Positions 1 to 11,015 of a DNA stretch of 64,000 nucleotides are shown here, one piece after another. The stretch's first letter is position 1. Each line of letters begins with the position of its first letter. Where the stretch lies: contig NC_079312.1 of assembly GCF_029931775.1 (NCBI RefSeq), positions 122,262,872 to 122,326,871 of the forward strand, in the 5' to 3' direction. The position numbers and the translations under genes were made by a program. Source of the stretch: Euleptes europaea (taxonomy: Eukaryota; Chordata; Lepidosauria; Squamata; Sphaerodactylidae). The notes beneath the pieces were generated by a model. The model did not search any database. It was not told the origin of the DNA and was given only the letters and a program-made list of their open reading frames with translations.

Positions 1-223
1 TATAGAACAACCTCCCCAGGGAGGCAAGTCTGGCCTCCTCACTTTCAATCTTTAGGAAACAGGTGAAGACTGTTTTATTTAGGACTGCATTTGATTAATT
101 TACTGGCAGCCCTAAATTGTGATTTTATTTTTTTATTGTATTTTATGTATTCTACCTATATTGTAAGCCACCCTGAGTTCCATAAGGAAAGGCAGCTAAT
201 AACTGTTTAAAATAAAATAAATA
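1..223 (+). mobile_element. LINE 3' end (CR1/L3-like), truncated by window edge
   Basis: The sequence runs through a truncated 3' region to the stereotyped tail 'ggcagctaataa...aaataaaataaat'. The same tail closes the LINE at 39.2-40.7 kb, where reverse transcriptase is readable, so the family assignment comes from that copy. It is read in the plus sense. The 5' part lies outside the window and no reading frame is seen here. Confidence 0.65.
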
Positions 224-468
224 TATCTGCCAGCGAAGGAACAACTTACTTTTTTTTTAATGAAAGCTGGTAATTCAGAGAACTTCTTACTAACATTGGT
301 AAAACAGGTTATCAATATAATGATATTCTAGTGAAGATTTTTTTTTAAATAACCCCTCTGGGGGGCTTAATATCTGCCATGGGCCAGCACCAGGGGGAAA
401 TGGCTACCATGTAGGCAAGAAAATCTGAACTTTCCCACCCGAATGGCAGCCATTCAGGCTTTACTTTA
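224..468. other. Probable MAP2K4 intron 1, unannotated
   Basis: AT-rich single-copy-looking sequence between the LINE tail and the hAT element. Nothing recognisable was found in it. Confidence 0.4.
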
Positions 469-656
469 CCCTAAGCCAGTGATTCTCAACCTGTGGGTCG
501 CGACCCCCTTGGGGGTCGCGACGTGTTTTCTGGGGGGTCACCGCCACTGTCCTGGGACAGCCCCCATCCTGGCGAGGAACCGGCTGACCGACAGCCGGAA
601 GGAGAGAAGCGAGGAACCGGCCGACCGACAGAGGCGAGGCACCGGAGAGAGAGAGA

Positions 657-834
657 GGCGAGGAACTGGCCGACCAACAGCCGGAAGGAGCCGGGCTGTA
701 GAGACGCGGCGGCACGCCACCGCACACCAGCTGTAGCCCCACCGCCCAGCTGAGAGGCGGGAGGGCCTGCCCTGAGCGGCGGGCTACAGCTGCAGCCCGG
801 CTCCTTCTAGCTGTCTGTCGGCCAGTTCCTCGCC
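657..834. repeat. GC-rich inverted repeat inside the hAT element
   Basis: The arm at 657-699 (GGCGAGGAACTGGCCGACC...) is close to the reverse complement of 792-834 (...GGCCAGTTCCTCGCC). The loop (693-756) reappears inverted at the right end of the window. Imperfect direct copies of 'gaggaaccggc-gaccgacag' lie just upstream, from 575. Confidence 0.75.
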
Positions 835-1145
835 TCTCTCTCTCTCTCCGGTTCCTCGCCTCGCCTCTCTCTCGGTCGGATGATGCGGCGGGATGTGTGG
901 GAGGCCAAGGAAGCTCCCCTGGCTCGGCCCATTCAGGTCTTGGAGAAGAGGGGGGTCCCCCTTGAGGCCCTTGGGGGGTCCCCCTTGAGGCCGCCCGAGG
1001 GTCCCCCCCAGCCCTCCTCGTGCTCCATTTCCCGGCCGCGCACTTGCTGCGCTGCGGCCAGAGGGTCCCCCCCCAGCCCTCCCCATGTACGTGTGTGTGT
1101 GTGCTCGAGATCCCCGGGCTGCTGGCGAGTGCGTGTGTGTGGGGA

Positions 1146-1345
1146 GCCTCTCTCCCTCTCTTTCCTTCCTTCTTTTCCTTCCTTCCCTTCTTACTTCTTT
1201 TCCTTTTTCTTTCTTCCTTTCTTTCTTCCTTTCTCCTTCCTTTCCTTTTTTCCCCTTTCCTTTCTTCCTCCCTCCCTTCCTTCCCTTTCTTACTTACTTT
1301 CCTTCCTTCTTCTTTCTTTTCCCCCCTTCATTTCTTTCCTTCCTT
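1146..1345 (+). repeat. Polypyrimidine (CTTT/CCTT)n tract
   Basis: About 200 bases made almost only of C and T, built from degenerate CCTT and CTTT units. Three frames stay open through it and give Ser/Phe/Leu-rich or Lys/Arg-rich shadow ORFs, which are composition artefacts. Confidence 0.9.
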
Positions 1346-1657
1346 TCCTTCTCTCCCTCCCCTGCATAGCCTCTGCTAGGTTTGCAAACCTCCAGGTGGT
1401 GGCTGGAGACCTGGCAACCCTAGCCTCTTCCAGGAAAAAGGTTCCCCACCCCTGCCCTAATGTAATCAGGTAAAACCAGCCCAAAGCATAAAAATGTCAC
1501 CATGATCGCCTTTCGAGTTTTAATTCCATTTGCCTCTACATATCTCTGCGAGAGTGGTTTTCAACGCTTCTTCATATCAAAACACTCTTCTATACCATCC
1601 CTGCCTGCTTCTCTCCTGCTCTGAGCTTGCCTTTTTCTTTCCACACCCTGATCCCTA

Positions 1658-1850
1658 GGGTTGCCAATTCCAGGTTGAGGAATTCTTGCATATTTTGGGG
1701 AGTGGAGCCTAGGGAGGGTAGGGTTTGGGGAGGGGAAGGAGCCCAGTGGGGTATAATACCGTAGAGTACACTCTCCAGGGGAGCTGATCTATGGCATATG
1801 GAAATCAGTTGTAATTCTGGAAGATCTCCCCACCAGGAGGTTGGCAATAC
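1658..1850. mobile_element. Short inverted-end repeat 'AGGGTTGCCA...TGGCAA' nested in the hAT element
   Basis: It begins 'agggttgccaattccagg' and ends 'ccaggaggttggcaat', so its ends are roughly inverted. A diverged relative occurs near 14,334-14,490, and a fragment of its end ('ggtggtggctggagacctgg', 'caaccctag') at about 1366-1421. It is a non-coding repeat with no recognised family name. Its presence inside the hAT element dates it as younger than that element, or as carried along with it. Confidence 0.5.
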
Positions 1851-2185
1851 TACATATTTATTTGCTCAAAGACAAGAAACAGACTAAATGTTGAGGATGA
1901 CATGAGGTTGGCTTTAACAAACACTCAGCCACGAATTTTGAAGCTGGTTACCCAGATGCAAGCACAACCATCACATTAAATATTAATTAATTATTTAATG
2001 AAATTAGTTAATTAAATATTACATTGGAATTATATTCTGAAAAATCTATTTGTATTGTGTTTTCTTTATCCTATTGAAAATGTCATTTATGGCTTTATTA
2101 TGCAAATGTGGCGGGGTCGCAGGTTACTTGGCAATTGTAAAAGGGGATCACGACTCGAAAAAGGTTGGGAACCACTGCCCTAAGC

Positions 2186-3565
2186 AGATTTGAGAAAGAT
2201 TGGAGAAAAGCCAGGGAAACCCCAGAAGGTGCATGAATGTACCACGATGCTATGGGCAAGCAGGAAAAAAAACCCTGCTTTCCAACAGCATTAAACCTGG
2301 GGCAGATAACCCATGTGGAAACTGCCATAGAGTCTGTTAACTTTGTTTTCTTATGGCAATTTTTCATTCTATATATAGGCAAAAGACCGCACTCTTTCCT
2401 GAAAATTTCCAGTGCTAGAACACGACTCTTTAGTTCTACTGGAAAAAAAATGTGTCCCATGTTGGTTAGAAAATAAGAACTCTCAAAGGAACTATAAGTG
2501 CTGGAAGAAGAGAGGCAAAATAAAAGTATTCCGTTTGTATGCATGGTGGCGCCATGTTAGACACAAGTTGGGCCTTTTTTTGTACCTCTTTTAATGCAAT
2601 AGACTCAACCACATCCAAAATTTATCCTTATAAATTCTTTTTTTTAAGATTCTATTTTTGTTAGGAACCATTTTATTAGAAAATCTCAAACATAAAATCC
2701 CAACACATATTACAGAATACCAAGTCATCTTACAAGCATTTCTTCATTTTAGATTAAATATGCACATCCAATAACTTCAATTAAAAATGATAAATCTATG
2801 TAATCTGAAGGAAATGCAAGATTTTCTATTCACTATACTGGGTTTACCCAGTAGGGAGATTTGCTAGCGATGCTATGTTTTGGTGTCCAACAAAGATCCC
2901 ACTAAAGCATGGCAGTCAATCATAATGACATAATGAACATAGCAATTAAAAATAAAAACCATAAGAGAATGAAACAATGAAAAATTAATTGTGCAGAGCT
3001 TCCATTAGTCATCCAAAAGTTGGCCAACAATTTCTGAGACTGCAGCATTATCGGATGTTACCAGTTACTTGTTCAAAAACGTTGTTTCCATAACTCCAAG
3101 GGTACACAGGAAGCAATACTGGGCCATCTAAAATAAAAGCATGGCTCAGGGGAAGGGATCATAGCTTAGGCAGAGTATATGTTTTGTGTGGATAAGATCC
3201 CAGGTCCAACTACTGGTACCTGCAGATAGCAAGACTTAAAGGCCCTCTTGCACCACTGAAAAGTCAAGGCCAATCAAAACAGATAATACTGGCACAGAGA
3301 GACCACTACTAAAAGGCAGTTTCATATGCAATTTAATATCTAGAAGGAGGTTCTGAAAATCCAGGTGCCCTTGGAAATAATCACTTTGTTTTTTTATAAA
3401 TGCTTTTTATATGAAACAGCTGCAAAATTAGCTTAAGCTGATACCTCTCGTCCAGAGAATTTCACTATTTTTTAACAAAAGGCAAAAAAACAAAACAAAA
3501 AAAGTCTTCCTTCTCAATCTGCAAGCCTGCCAAAATGAATAAAAAGTATTATCTGTATAGCCAGT
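2186..3565. other. Probable MAP2K4 intron 1, no feature seen
   Basis: AT-rich non-coding sequence. No exon of MAP2K4, no RNA gene and no complete repeat could be recognised on either strand. Confidence 0.4.
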
Positions 3566-3569
3566 TTAG

Positions 3570-3812
3570 ACAGTCAGTGTGGTGTAGTGGTTAAGAGTGT
3601 TGGACTAATATTTGGAAGACCCAAGTTTGCATCTCCACTTGTGCCATGGAAGTTTGCTGGGTGACCTTGGGCCAGGCACACCCTCTCAGCTTAACCTACC
3701 TCACAGGGTTATTGTGAGGATAAAATGGATGAGAGAAGAATGATGTAAGTTGCTTCGGATCCCCCTTGGGGAAGAAGGCGGAGTATAAACGAATTAAATA
3801 AATTCCCATAAT
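3570..3812 (+). mobile_element. tRNA-derived SINE (Sauria-related), plus sense
   Basis: The tRNA-like head 'gtgtggtgtagtggttaaga' supplies an A box, and a B-box-like segment follows. The body includes 'gctgggtgaccttgggcca', and the tail is 'gaaggcggagtataaacgaattaaataaat'-like. The tail differs from the classical Sauria copies in this window, so it is a separate subfamily. There are many mismatches, so the copy is old. Confidence 0.75.
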
Positions 3813-4740
3813 AAATATGCCCAAGGCATATTCATGCATTACAGATCAATGGAATGATACACAATGGTATCACATTTTGACAGCAAAATGAGAAATGGAA
3901 GCTCTGCCCATTTACTAATGCATGGCTAGTGAGTAAGCTCAACAGTGGATACATTCCCAATACCAAGAATGATATACAAATAAAAAATAGCAGAATACTA
4001 TAAAACATGTAGCTTACTTTGTGCTTTTTCACAGAAGTTTATCTGAAAGCCTAAAGCAAAAAAGATAAGTTCTAGTTCATTTACTGGAAATTACAGATTT
4101 GCATAACCTTTAAAAAAATCACATTTAATGTTGATTTGAAAAAAAAACTGAAACACTGAACAAAAGGTTTTACATAGGTAGGATTTTAGCTTGCACTACA
4201 AGGAGAGGTTTCCAATCAACTCAGCTTTCTTGACAATACCGTGGAAGTTAGACGTGTAATGTCCAAAATACCAATGTCCAAATCAGGTCAACTACAGATG
4301 TTAAGCGTTCGTTTGTTGCTAATCTAGAAACAAAATGTTAAGAACAAATGGTGATATTGCTAATCATGGTCTTGTATGGTACTTTCTATAGTTAAATAAA
4401 TTTTAAAAACTACAGTTTTCTATAGTTAAATAAAAAACTAAAAACAAATCATCTGGCTCCAACTCCAACTCCCTGGTGTCAGGATCCAGGGCTGCTGTGC
4501 CTTCCAGCTTCCTGTTCGACATAAGCTTTTTGGATGCCTCAGCCATTGAAAAGGAAGGGAGGCAGTCTCACACAAAGGCCTCTGTCTCCTGTCCTGTCCA
4601 CCTCGGCTTGCCCCAGGCCTGCCTTTTAAAAGGAGAGGCTGGGGTGCTTCGGCCTTGGGCTCACCCACTGCCGTGAGGGAGGCAAAAAGACTTAGTGGGG
4701 AATTGGGAGGAGAAAGGATTGGTCCTCTGCAGGGCCCATC
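3813..4740. other. Intronic stretch, no gene; GC-rich second half
   Basis: The first 600 bases are AT-rich with nothing recognisable. From about 4440 the composition becomes GC-rich, continuing beyond the SINE to about 5370. This suggests one older unidentified block split by the SINE. No conserved coding frame is evident in it. Confidence 0.35.
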
Positions 4741-4745
4741 CCCCC

Positions 4746-5036
4746 CTCCCGAAGAGGAGGAAGAGTTGGTTTTTATATGCTCACTTTGTCACTTAAGGAA
4801 GAATCAAACTGGCTTACAATCACCTTCCCTTCCCCTCCCCACAAGACACCCTGTGAGGTAGCTGGGGCTGAGAGAGCTGTGACTAGCCAAAGGTCACCCA
4901 GGTGGCTTTATGAGTAGGAGTGGGGAAACAAATCCAGTTCACCAGATTAGCCTCCGCCGCTCATGTGGAGGAGTGGGGAATCAAACCCGGTTCTCCAGAT
5001 CAGAGTCCACCGCTCCAAACAACTACACTGCCTCTC
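4746..5036 (-). mobile_element. Sauria-type SINE, minus sense
   Basis: Read on the minus strand it has the tRNA-related head, 'gggtttgattccccactcct', 'gctgggtgaccttgg'-like segments and the 3' tail 'atataaaaaccaactcttcc'. It is nearly full length with modest divergence. Confidence 0.85.
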
Positions 5037-6640
5037 AATAAGAGGCCATCCCCCTGGCTGACTTAGGCCTAAGAGGGCCAAGGAAATGTCCCACAACAGC
5101 TGTGGGCCAGTGGGTGCAACTTACTCACAACATCAGCCTCTCACTGGGCTGGGTCACAAGCACGGCTGGCCCTGGGAACCTCACAGCTGTGCCTCCAACT
5201 CTGCTGGCTGCCCAGCTCTTTCCTCACCCCTCTTGATCGGGGCTTGGGTCCTGGAGGAACTGGAGGTGCCTTTGAGCATCGAAGGGGCCAGCACTGAGCA
5301 GCCCCGGAGAAGCCAGTGTGAGGGCAGGGATCCCAACCCTGCACACAAACGTATTGGGGAGACTTCCCAAGTTTACATTTGAACTTTAAAGGATGGGCAT
5401 TAATGGTTCATCATTGTAACTAATTTAGATTTATTGTTCTCATGGTCCAAGATATATTACTTCTATTATTATTGTTCAAAATAAGTAAATTAGGTAACAG
5501 TATTAGTTAAGAAATTGTGTCTATGTGTACAGCTGTCTTGTAAATCTGCACACATAGACACAATCTCTTAATATAAATAATACTAATTTGCCACTTCTGA
5601 TAGCTGTGGGAACAAGCAAATTACTGTGCATAGCTCTGGTACTCTAGTGTCCCACTAAAAGTCCTGTTTCACCATTCTCTGGCTTGCAAGATTTCCTTTT
5701 AGCAACGCTTGCACATTTTCAAGCATACCTTCCAAGTTATGTAAATGAAAGCTGACAATACCATGATGAATCTGTGCCTAACATTGAATTACCTGCTTCC
5801 AACAGAATAACAGATAAATGCAGTCACAGAATATAATGCAGTCACAGAATATATTATATGCTCTTCATATGACTTCACATTGTACAAACTTAATTGTACA
5901 AAGTTTAGCATGTTTGCCATTTGTAGTGGAACTGAGTTTATAGTGGAACTGCTGTGGACCAGCCAGTACGCCATACATCTCTAGGGTACTTTAATCCAGT
6001 TCTATCCCTCGTTTCACTGGAAGACACTGGGCGTCGAGGATGCCACTTAGCCAAGTGGTTAGTACAATGCATATCAGACCTTGTGCAAATTCATACATAT
6101 AAAAATGTGAACGGTGTACACAGTCAAGTAGCCATTTATGTTACTCCATGGGACCTCAGCCTTCATCATCAAATTTCCTTTCTGAAACAGAACTAACACT
6201 GCATGGAGTCCAGCAGATTCTGGTTCCAAGAGTGTCCAGCTAGAGGTCTCTGGGAAGCTCGAAACACAGAACATGACAGACCAGGCTTTCTGGTTTCACC
6301 TCAGTGTCCAATAATCAGAGCTATGCTGCCTTTAATCATGGAGCTTGTCAGGGCTAGTATTCAAAGATAGGCCTATCTTCCATTACTATTTGTGATGCAG
6401 ATTTTGTCAAAGATAAGGTCCAGTTAGCCAAGAAGATTTTATTCAGGCACCAGTCCTGGCTTCTACCCCAGTGACACCCTTGCCAATCTTAACTGATGAT
6501 TTTGTTCTAATAGCTGATAAGAGTATTTTTTGAATGAGAATTGGATTTAGCTAAACTCCACCCCTTCTCTGCCTCGCCCTTCTCTTGCACAACAAAGACC
6601 ATATAGGTTTTAACTTAGAAATGGGGGTGGGAGAGTTACT
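5037..6640. other. Intronic stretch with a small hairpin and an 18-bp duplication
   Basis: GC-rich to about 5370 and AT-rich beyond. A hairpin lies at 5514-5564 (arms attgtgtctatgtgtacag and its near-complement), and an 18-bp tandem duplication of 'aatgcagtcacagaatat' near 5818-5853. Otherwise nothing recognisable. Confidence 0.4.
5499..5582. repeat. Foldback hairpin
   Basis: The inner arms 5514-5532 and 5546-5564 are complementary with one mismatch. Pairing continues outward less perfectly through tattagttaag against cttaatataaataata. Confidence 0.7.
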
Positions 6641-6652
6641 ATTCTCTTCCAG

Positions 6653-6753
6653 CTAGGTTTGAGTCCAGGAGCACCTTAGAGACCAAATATTCCTTCATCA
6701 GACCTCAAAACCAGCTGTTCTACTGCAGACCAACGCGGCTACCCTCAGAAACT
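6653..6753 (-). mobile_element. Short foldback-family retroposon ('gagtccagtagcacctta' family) with target duplication
   Basis: It contains 'tttgagtccaggagcacctt', 'cttcatcagacc' and 'ctgcagaccaacgcggctac', the hallmarks of the family seen again at 12.3-13.1, 21.1 and 37.2 kb. It is flanked by the 15-base direct repeat actattctcttccag (about 6638-6652 and 6753-6767), which indicates target-primed retroposition. Confidence 0.7.
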
Positions 6754-6767
6754 ATTCTCTTCCAGGT

Positions 6768-7800
6768 GCCTGATGAACTTCCTTGAGAATAAACAGTTTT
6801 AGCTAGTCTTTCCTTCCTTCATGACACAGTCAAGGCTTTGAGATGAAAGGAAATATATACCAATTTAAATCCTTACACATAAAATCAAGCACATATATTA
6901 CTCTGATACTTGATAAAAGAGGTGCAATCAATTACTATCATATATATGCAGTCTTTAAAAAACAACAGTGAACTCTCCAGGCCAGACTGCTAATATATTT
7001 GTTCATTTCTGAATAGACACAGTAGCAGATTAAAAAAAATCTCTATTAAACATTAGTTAAAATGTAGTTTCGGACATTGTTTCCCTAACTAGCCAGCTTA
7101 AGAAGACAGAAGTTAATGTGAACATTTAGTTGCAAACAAGGGATTTGGAATCATATGCAAATTTAAAGGAAAGAATCTACTCTTTGGCATTTGAAACAGC
7201 TTGGAAGTACACTAAGCCTATTCACATATAACATGATTTGTTATCCAGTGCTAAAAAGCTGCACACCCTGAAGTTCAACTATATTTCCTTGAGGCAGAAA
7301 AGGACCACCTGTGAACAAATGCAAAAGATATATATCACTTGAGGCCACCTATGGCCATAACGGAGCCTTAGGCAAAAAAACCAGAAAAGGTCAGACAAAT
7401 TTCTTGGAAGGCAGTGAGGGACAATCAATACAGTCTCAGCATTGTAAGCCAAGTAGCCTTTCAGTATATACTACCCCATTATTACAGCTTTCATATCTTC
7501 AGGAATCCATTGCTATTCCCACCTCTGCAAAGGGCAGTAGCAAAGAGACAGGTATTAGGTGGCATGGTCCAAGAGCTGTGAGGATACATTTATTAAACGA
7601 TCAAACCCTGCCCAAGACATAAGGTTTTGGCCCTTTAACAGATTATGCTTATATGGTTCCAAAATCTTCAAGAGTTATAACAGCAACTTCTATCGGCTGC
7701 ATCTGGTTCTCTAACTCTCTTCTTTCTTAGACTTGGGATGAGTAGGCCATGCTGATCCATGCTTTTGTAACCTCACTGTTGGATTAACAAGCTCTACATT
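6768..7800. other. Intronic stretch, nothing recognised
   Basis: AT-rich sequence. The open frame at 7311-7622 (103 codons) has no recognisable motif and is not supported as a gene. Confidence 0.35.
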
Positions 7801-7885
7801 GGATGTCCCTGGAAGACAACCTAGAAACTGCAACTGATCCAGAATGCAGCAGCATGATTATTGTCAGGGGGCAATCAATGGGAAC

Positions 7886-7980
7886 ATTAGCCTCTGCCAC
7901 TCATGTGTAGGAGTGGGGAATCAAACCTGGTTCTCTAGATCAGAGTTCACCGCTCTTAACCACTACACTCCGCTGGCTCA
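7886..7980 (-). mobile_element. Partial Sauria-type SINE, minus sense
   Basis: Only the tRNA-related head half is present ('gaggctaat', 'gggaatcaaacctggttctc', ending 'cgctggctca'). It is nested in a LINE fragment. Confidence 0.8.
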
Positions 7981-8257
7981 AGGTGCTAGGTATGATCTTT
8001 AAAGCCGTTCATGGCCTAGGACCTGCGTATCTGAAGGGCCATGTCCTCCGGCATGTTCTTGTGCACCTAGTATGGTCTTCAGATTGCCACCTGATGGCTG
8101 TTCTTCCACTTAGGAACAGCCTGCTAGGTGGTAGCCCGCTTAGGTCAGGGGAGCCCCCTTGCTGGAGATCTTCAAGAAGCACAGCAAAGCTAGTTTGTTT
8201 TCAGGGGGGTTTTAGATTTTTAATTTATTTATTATTTGTATGCCACTTTGAGTGAAG

Positions 8258-8554
8258 GAGCCCCGTGGCGCAGAGTGGTAAAGCTGCAGTACTGCAGTCG
8301 AAGCTCTGCTCACGACCTGAGTTCGATCCCAGCGGAAGTTGGTTTCAGGTAGCCGGCTCAAGGTTGACTCAGCCTTCCATCCTTCCGAGGTCGGTAAAAT
8401 GAGTACCCAGCTCGCTGGGGGTAAAGGGAAGATGACTGGGGAAGGCACTGGCAAACCACCCCGCAAAACAAAGTCTGCCTAGAAAACGTCGGGATGTGAC
8501 GTCGCCCCATGGGTCAGGAATGACCCGGTGCTTGCACAGGGGACCTTTACCTTT
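8258..8554 (+). mobile_element. tRNA-derived SINE with Bov-B-like tail (Squam type), 13-bp target duplication
   Basis: The head 'gagccccgtggcgcagagtg' provides an A box and 'gagttcgatccc' a B box. The 3' part, with 'gtcgggatgtgacgtcgccc' and 'gacccggtgcttgcacaggg', resembles the Bov-B LINE 3' end. The flanking duplication is ACTTTGAGTGAAG at 8245-8257 and 8555-8567, exact. Low divergence suggests a fairly young insertion. I recall the name Squam for this class; the subfamily is not assigned. Confidence 0.85.
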
Positions 8555-8612
8555 ACTTTGAGTGAAGAGGAAAGGCAGGGTATGAATATGTTAATAAATT
8601 AATGAATAAACA

Positions 8613-10595
8613 AGGCTACAGAAATTATCTAAGACTCTGAAATGGTCATAATATTACAATCTGGGCCATGCAGATGTTCTCAACAATATTAACCTGAAAC
8701 TTCATTCAGGTTAAACAGCATATGGGGGGTAATTAAAAAATGGAGAAACTCTAGTAGACAGCTGGCCATCCAGAACACTATGTTTTTTCAAGCTAAGGAG
8801 TCACCAGAACAGAGTTCTGATACATTTCTAAGCATTAGGTTGATTTTCACAGACAGAAGGATTTCCATACACAGAGCATGATGTCCCTGTCCCCCCCCCC
8901 CACACACACACACACACTCCAGCTCAAAATCCAAGACATACGATTCCTGGGAGGGGGGTCGCCTGTCCTCCAGGTATAGCATTCGGGGGGGGGGGGTTGG
9001 GCTGCAATGGAAAGGGAGAAAGTCACACTCTAAAGAAAGAAATCCTTCTGTCTGCAAAACACTCAACTGGATCCAAGCCACTATATTTTCTTTACCCTAG
9101 TAATGCACAAAAACATTTTCCAAGTGAAGTACTATAGCGCTATGCAAACATCTTCAGCTCAGAAAAGAATGTAGTCTGTTCAAGCAATCAATATAAGAAA
9201 ACTCATTCCAATAAGTGGTTACTATAGGTTAATAAGCTCTTCATTGACTTTAAATTAATTAGTAACATCATATGCTATGACCTATGTTTATCTACCTCTG
9301 TTTCACAATAAATTCTGTAAAATTCATATGTTGCAGACACTGAAGAAAAAATTAGTGGGGAGTAAAGTAGAATAAATCTAATGTGTCACTAACCATCTCT
9401 GTATCTAGGGAAGGAAAGACATCCCAAGTATGCAGGCTTCCCCCATTCACATCAGTGATAGAGGCAACCCCTCCTGAGTAACGTGATGTCACCTTGCCAC
9501 ATAGAAAAGCTCTAAGCATGTAGTAGGCCTCACATACACCTCACACATGTATTAATACTGAGTAACTAATGCCATGTTAAAATTAATCTGGTAACGGCAG
9601 GTTTTCACAAGCGAGGTTTCTGTATATAATATATCTGAAGTAGCCTTCTGAGAAAAAGGCAAAAAACTACTCCTATCTTCCTCTTTCATTCAAAGAATGA
9701 TTCTTGCAAATTCTAGTAGAAATAATTATGACTAAAACAACAAAGTAAAAACTTTATTCCCTGCTTTGCACTAGTTCATCTCTCTGACAGCCCACCTAAA
9801 TCCTAGTCAGACTGGTAGGCAACCAACAGCCAGATAAGAGGAATGTCTTCCTGGAAGAGATGTTTAATCTATAGGTTGCTTACTAATTCAACGAAGTCTA
9901 AGACTTAAGACTGAACATACTAGCCATACTTCATCAAACTTTATTCAAGTTTAACACAATAACTCAAAGATTGCCACACTACACTTCCAAGTTCTGAACC
10001 ATAAATAATAGCCTGTGACAAAACTGCAGGATGTTTACATCAGACCTAAGTAGAAAAATAAATCTGTCTCTCCTGTAATTATCTAATCAAGAATACCAAG
10101 AGTGTGAACAAAAATCAAGCACTTCACTATTCTATTGCCTCATTCCATCTAGCACAAGATCAGGGGGAAGCCTATATAAATTTATCAGTAAAATAGATCT
10201 CACAATCTACATGTGGTTTCTGAAATATTTGCCCTACACACTTCTAAAATAGCCGTAGACGAGATTCCAGTGCCAACTCAGATTTAAAGCTCAACAACAC
10301 TTACTATGCTGGTGTTTGTGCATACCTGGGTTGCCTCAATCATTACAAAATCTCTTTACAGAATACATTACCATATGGGTGTGTGCACAATGTGCAACCA
10401 AGATACAGATTGTCACAGTAACATAAACGCATTAATTTTGTTCCATCTACATGTGAGAGACATATGCAAGAAAGAAGAAACTTTCCAGCATAGCAGCATA
10501 TTAAGGTGCTTTGAGTCAGATTGCTAGTCCGTTTACTCCATTATCGTCTGCTCACAGGCAATTTTACTCTCTCAGGTTTCAAACCCAGCTAGTAT
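8613..10595. other. Intronic stretch, nothing but simple repeats
   Basis: AT-rich sequence with a poly-C/(CA)n patch at about 8890-8920 and a poly-G run at about 8985-8997. No exon, RNA gene or complete element was recognised on either strand. Confidence 0.4.
8890..8921. repeat. Poly-C followed by (CA)n microsatellite
   Basis: An uninterrupted C run passes into a short CA dinucleotide array. Confidence 0.9.
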
Positions 10596-10597
10596 GG

Positions 10598-11015
10598 TAT
10601 ATGAATGTCAGACACTGGGAGACCCAGGTTCAAAATCCCTACTCTGTAAAGAAGCTTGTTGGGTTACCTTGGGCCAGCCACACACTCTCAACCTAACCTA
10701 CCTCCTATGATTGTTTATTTATATCCCACTTTCTCCACCATGGGGAGCTTATATTGTTCTACTCATCTCCATGATAACCTCACAGCAACCCTGTGAGGCA
10801 GGTCAGGGTGAGAGAGTGTTTGATTGGCCCAAGGTAACCCAGCAAGCTTCTATGGAGGATTACAGATCTGAACCTGGGCCTCCAGATCCTCCCAGATGTA
10901 ACAACTACATCTCACTGGATGTTGTGAGGATAAAATGGAGGAGAGAAGAAAAATGAAAGCTGCTTTTGGTCCCTGCTAGGGAGAAAAGGAGGACATAAAA
11001 TGAAGAAACAAACAA
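10598..11015 (+). mobile_element. Old tRNA-SINE interrupted by a second repeat in inverse sense
   Basis: 'gacccaggttcaaaatccct' and 'gttaccttgggccagccaca' match the SINE body. It resumes at about 10,918 with 'gttgtgaggataaaatggag' and ends near 'ggacataaaatgaag'. The middle part (about 10,709-10,917) has 'tatcccactttctccacc' and 'ccaaggtaacccagcaagct', which is another SINE/LINE-tail repeat in the opposite orientation. Confidence 0.6.

Larger units (their letters stand above)
477..2177 (+). mobile_element. Non-autonomous hAT element, SPIN-like left end, with exact 8-bp target duplication
   Basis: The left end begins CAGTGATTCTCAACCTG and continues with a GTGGGTCGCGACCCC motif that I recall from SPIN/hAT elements. 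The right end is GGTTGGGAACCACTG. The 8-bp duplication CCCTAAGC lies at 469-476 and 2178-2185 and is exact, which is diagnostic of hAT insertion. There is no transposase. The interior holds a GC-rich inverted repeat (657-699 against 792-834), a 200-bp pyrimidine tract, and nested smaller repeats. Beyond the outer 15 bp or so the two ends do not match well, so the element may be a composite of two hAT families. It lies in what is probably MAP2K4 intron 1. The short ORFs inside are compositional and not genes. Confidence 0.85.
7801..8612 (+). mobile_element. LINE 3' fragment (CR1/L3-like) interrupted by two SINEs
   Basis: The segments 'gatccagaatgcagcagc', 'aagccgttcatggcctagga' and the tail 'tatgccactttgagtga...aggaaaggcagggtatga' match the 3' region of CR1/L3-like LINEs as remembered. 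The copy is split by a partial Sauria SINE (7886-7980, minus) and by a second SINE (8258-8554). Confidence 0.65.

Noticed and set aside
880-1473. A 197-codon plus-strand frame
   Set aside because: Most of it is translated CCTT/CTTT repeat inside a hAT element. There is no motif and two other frames are open as well.
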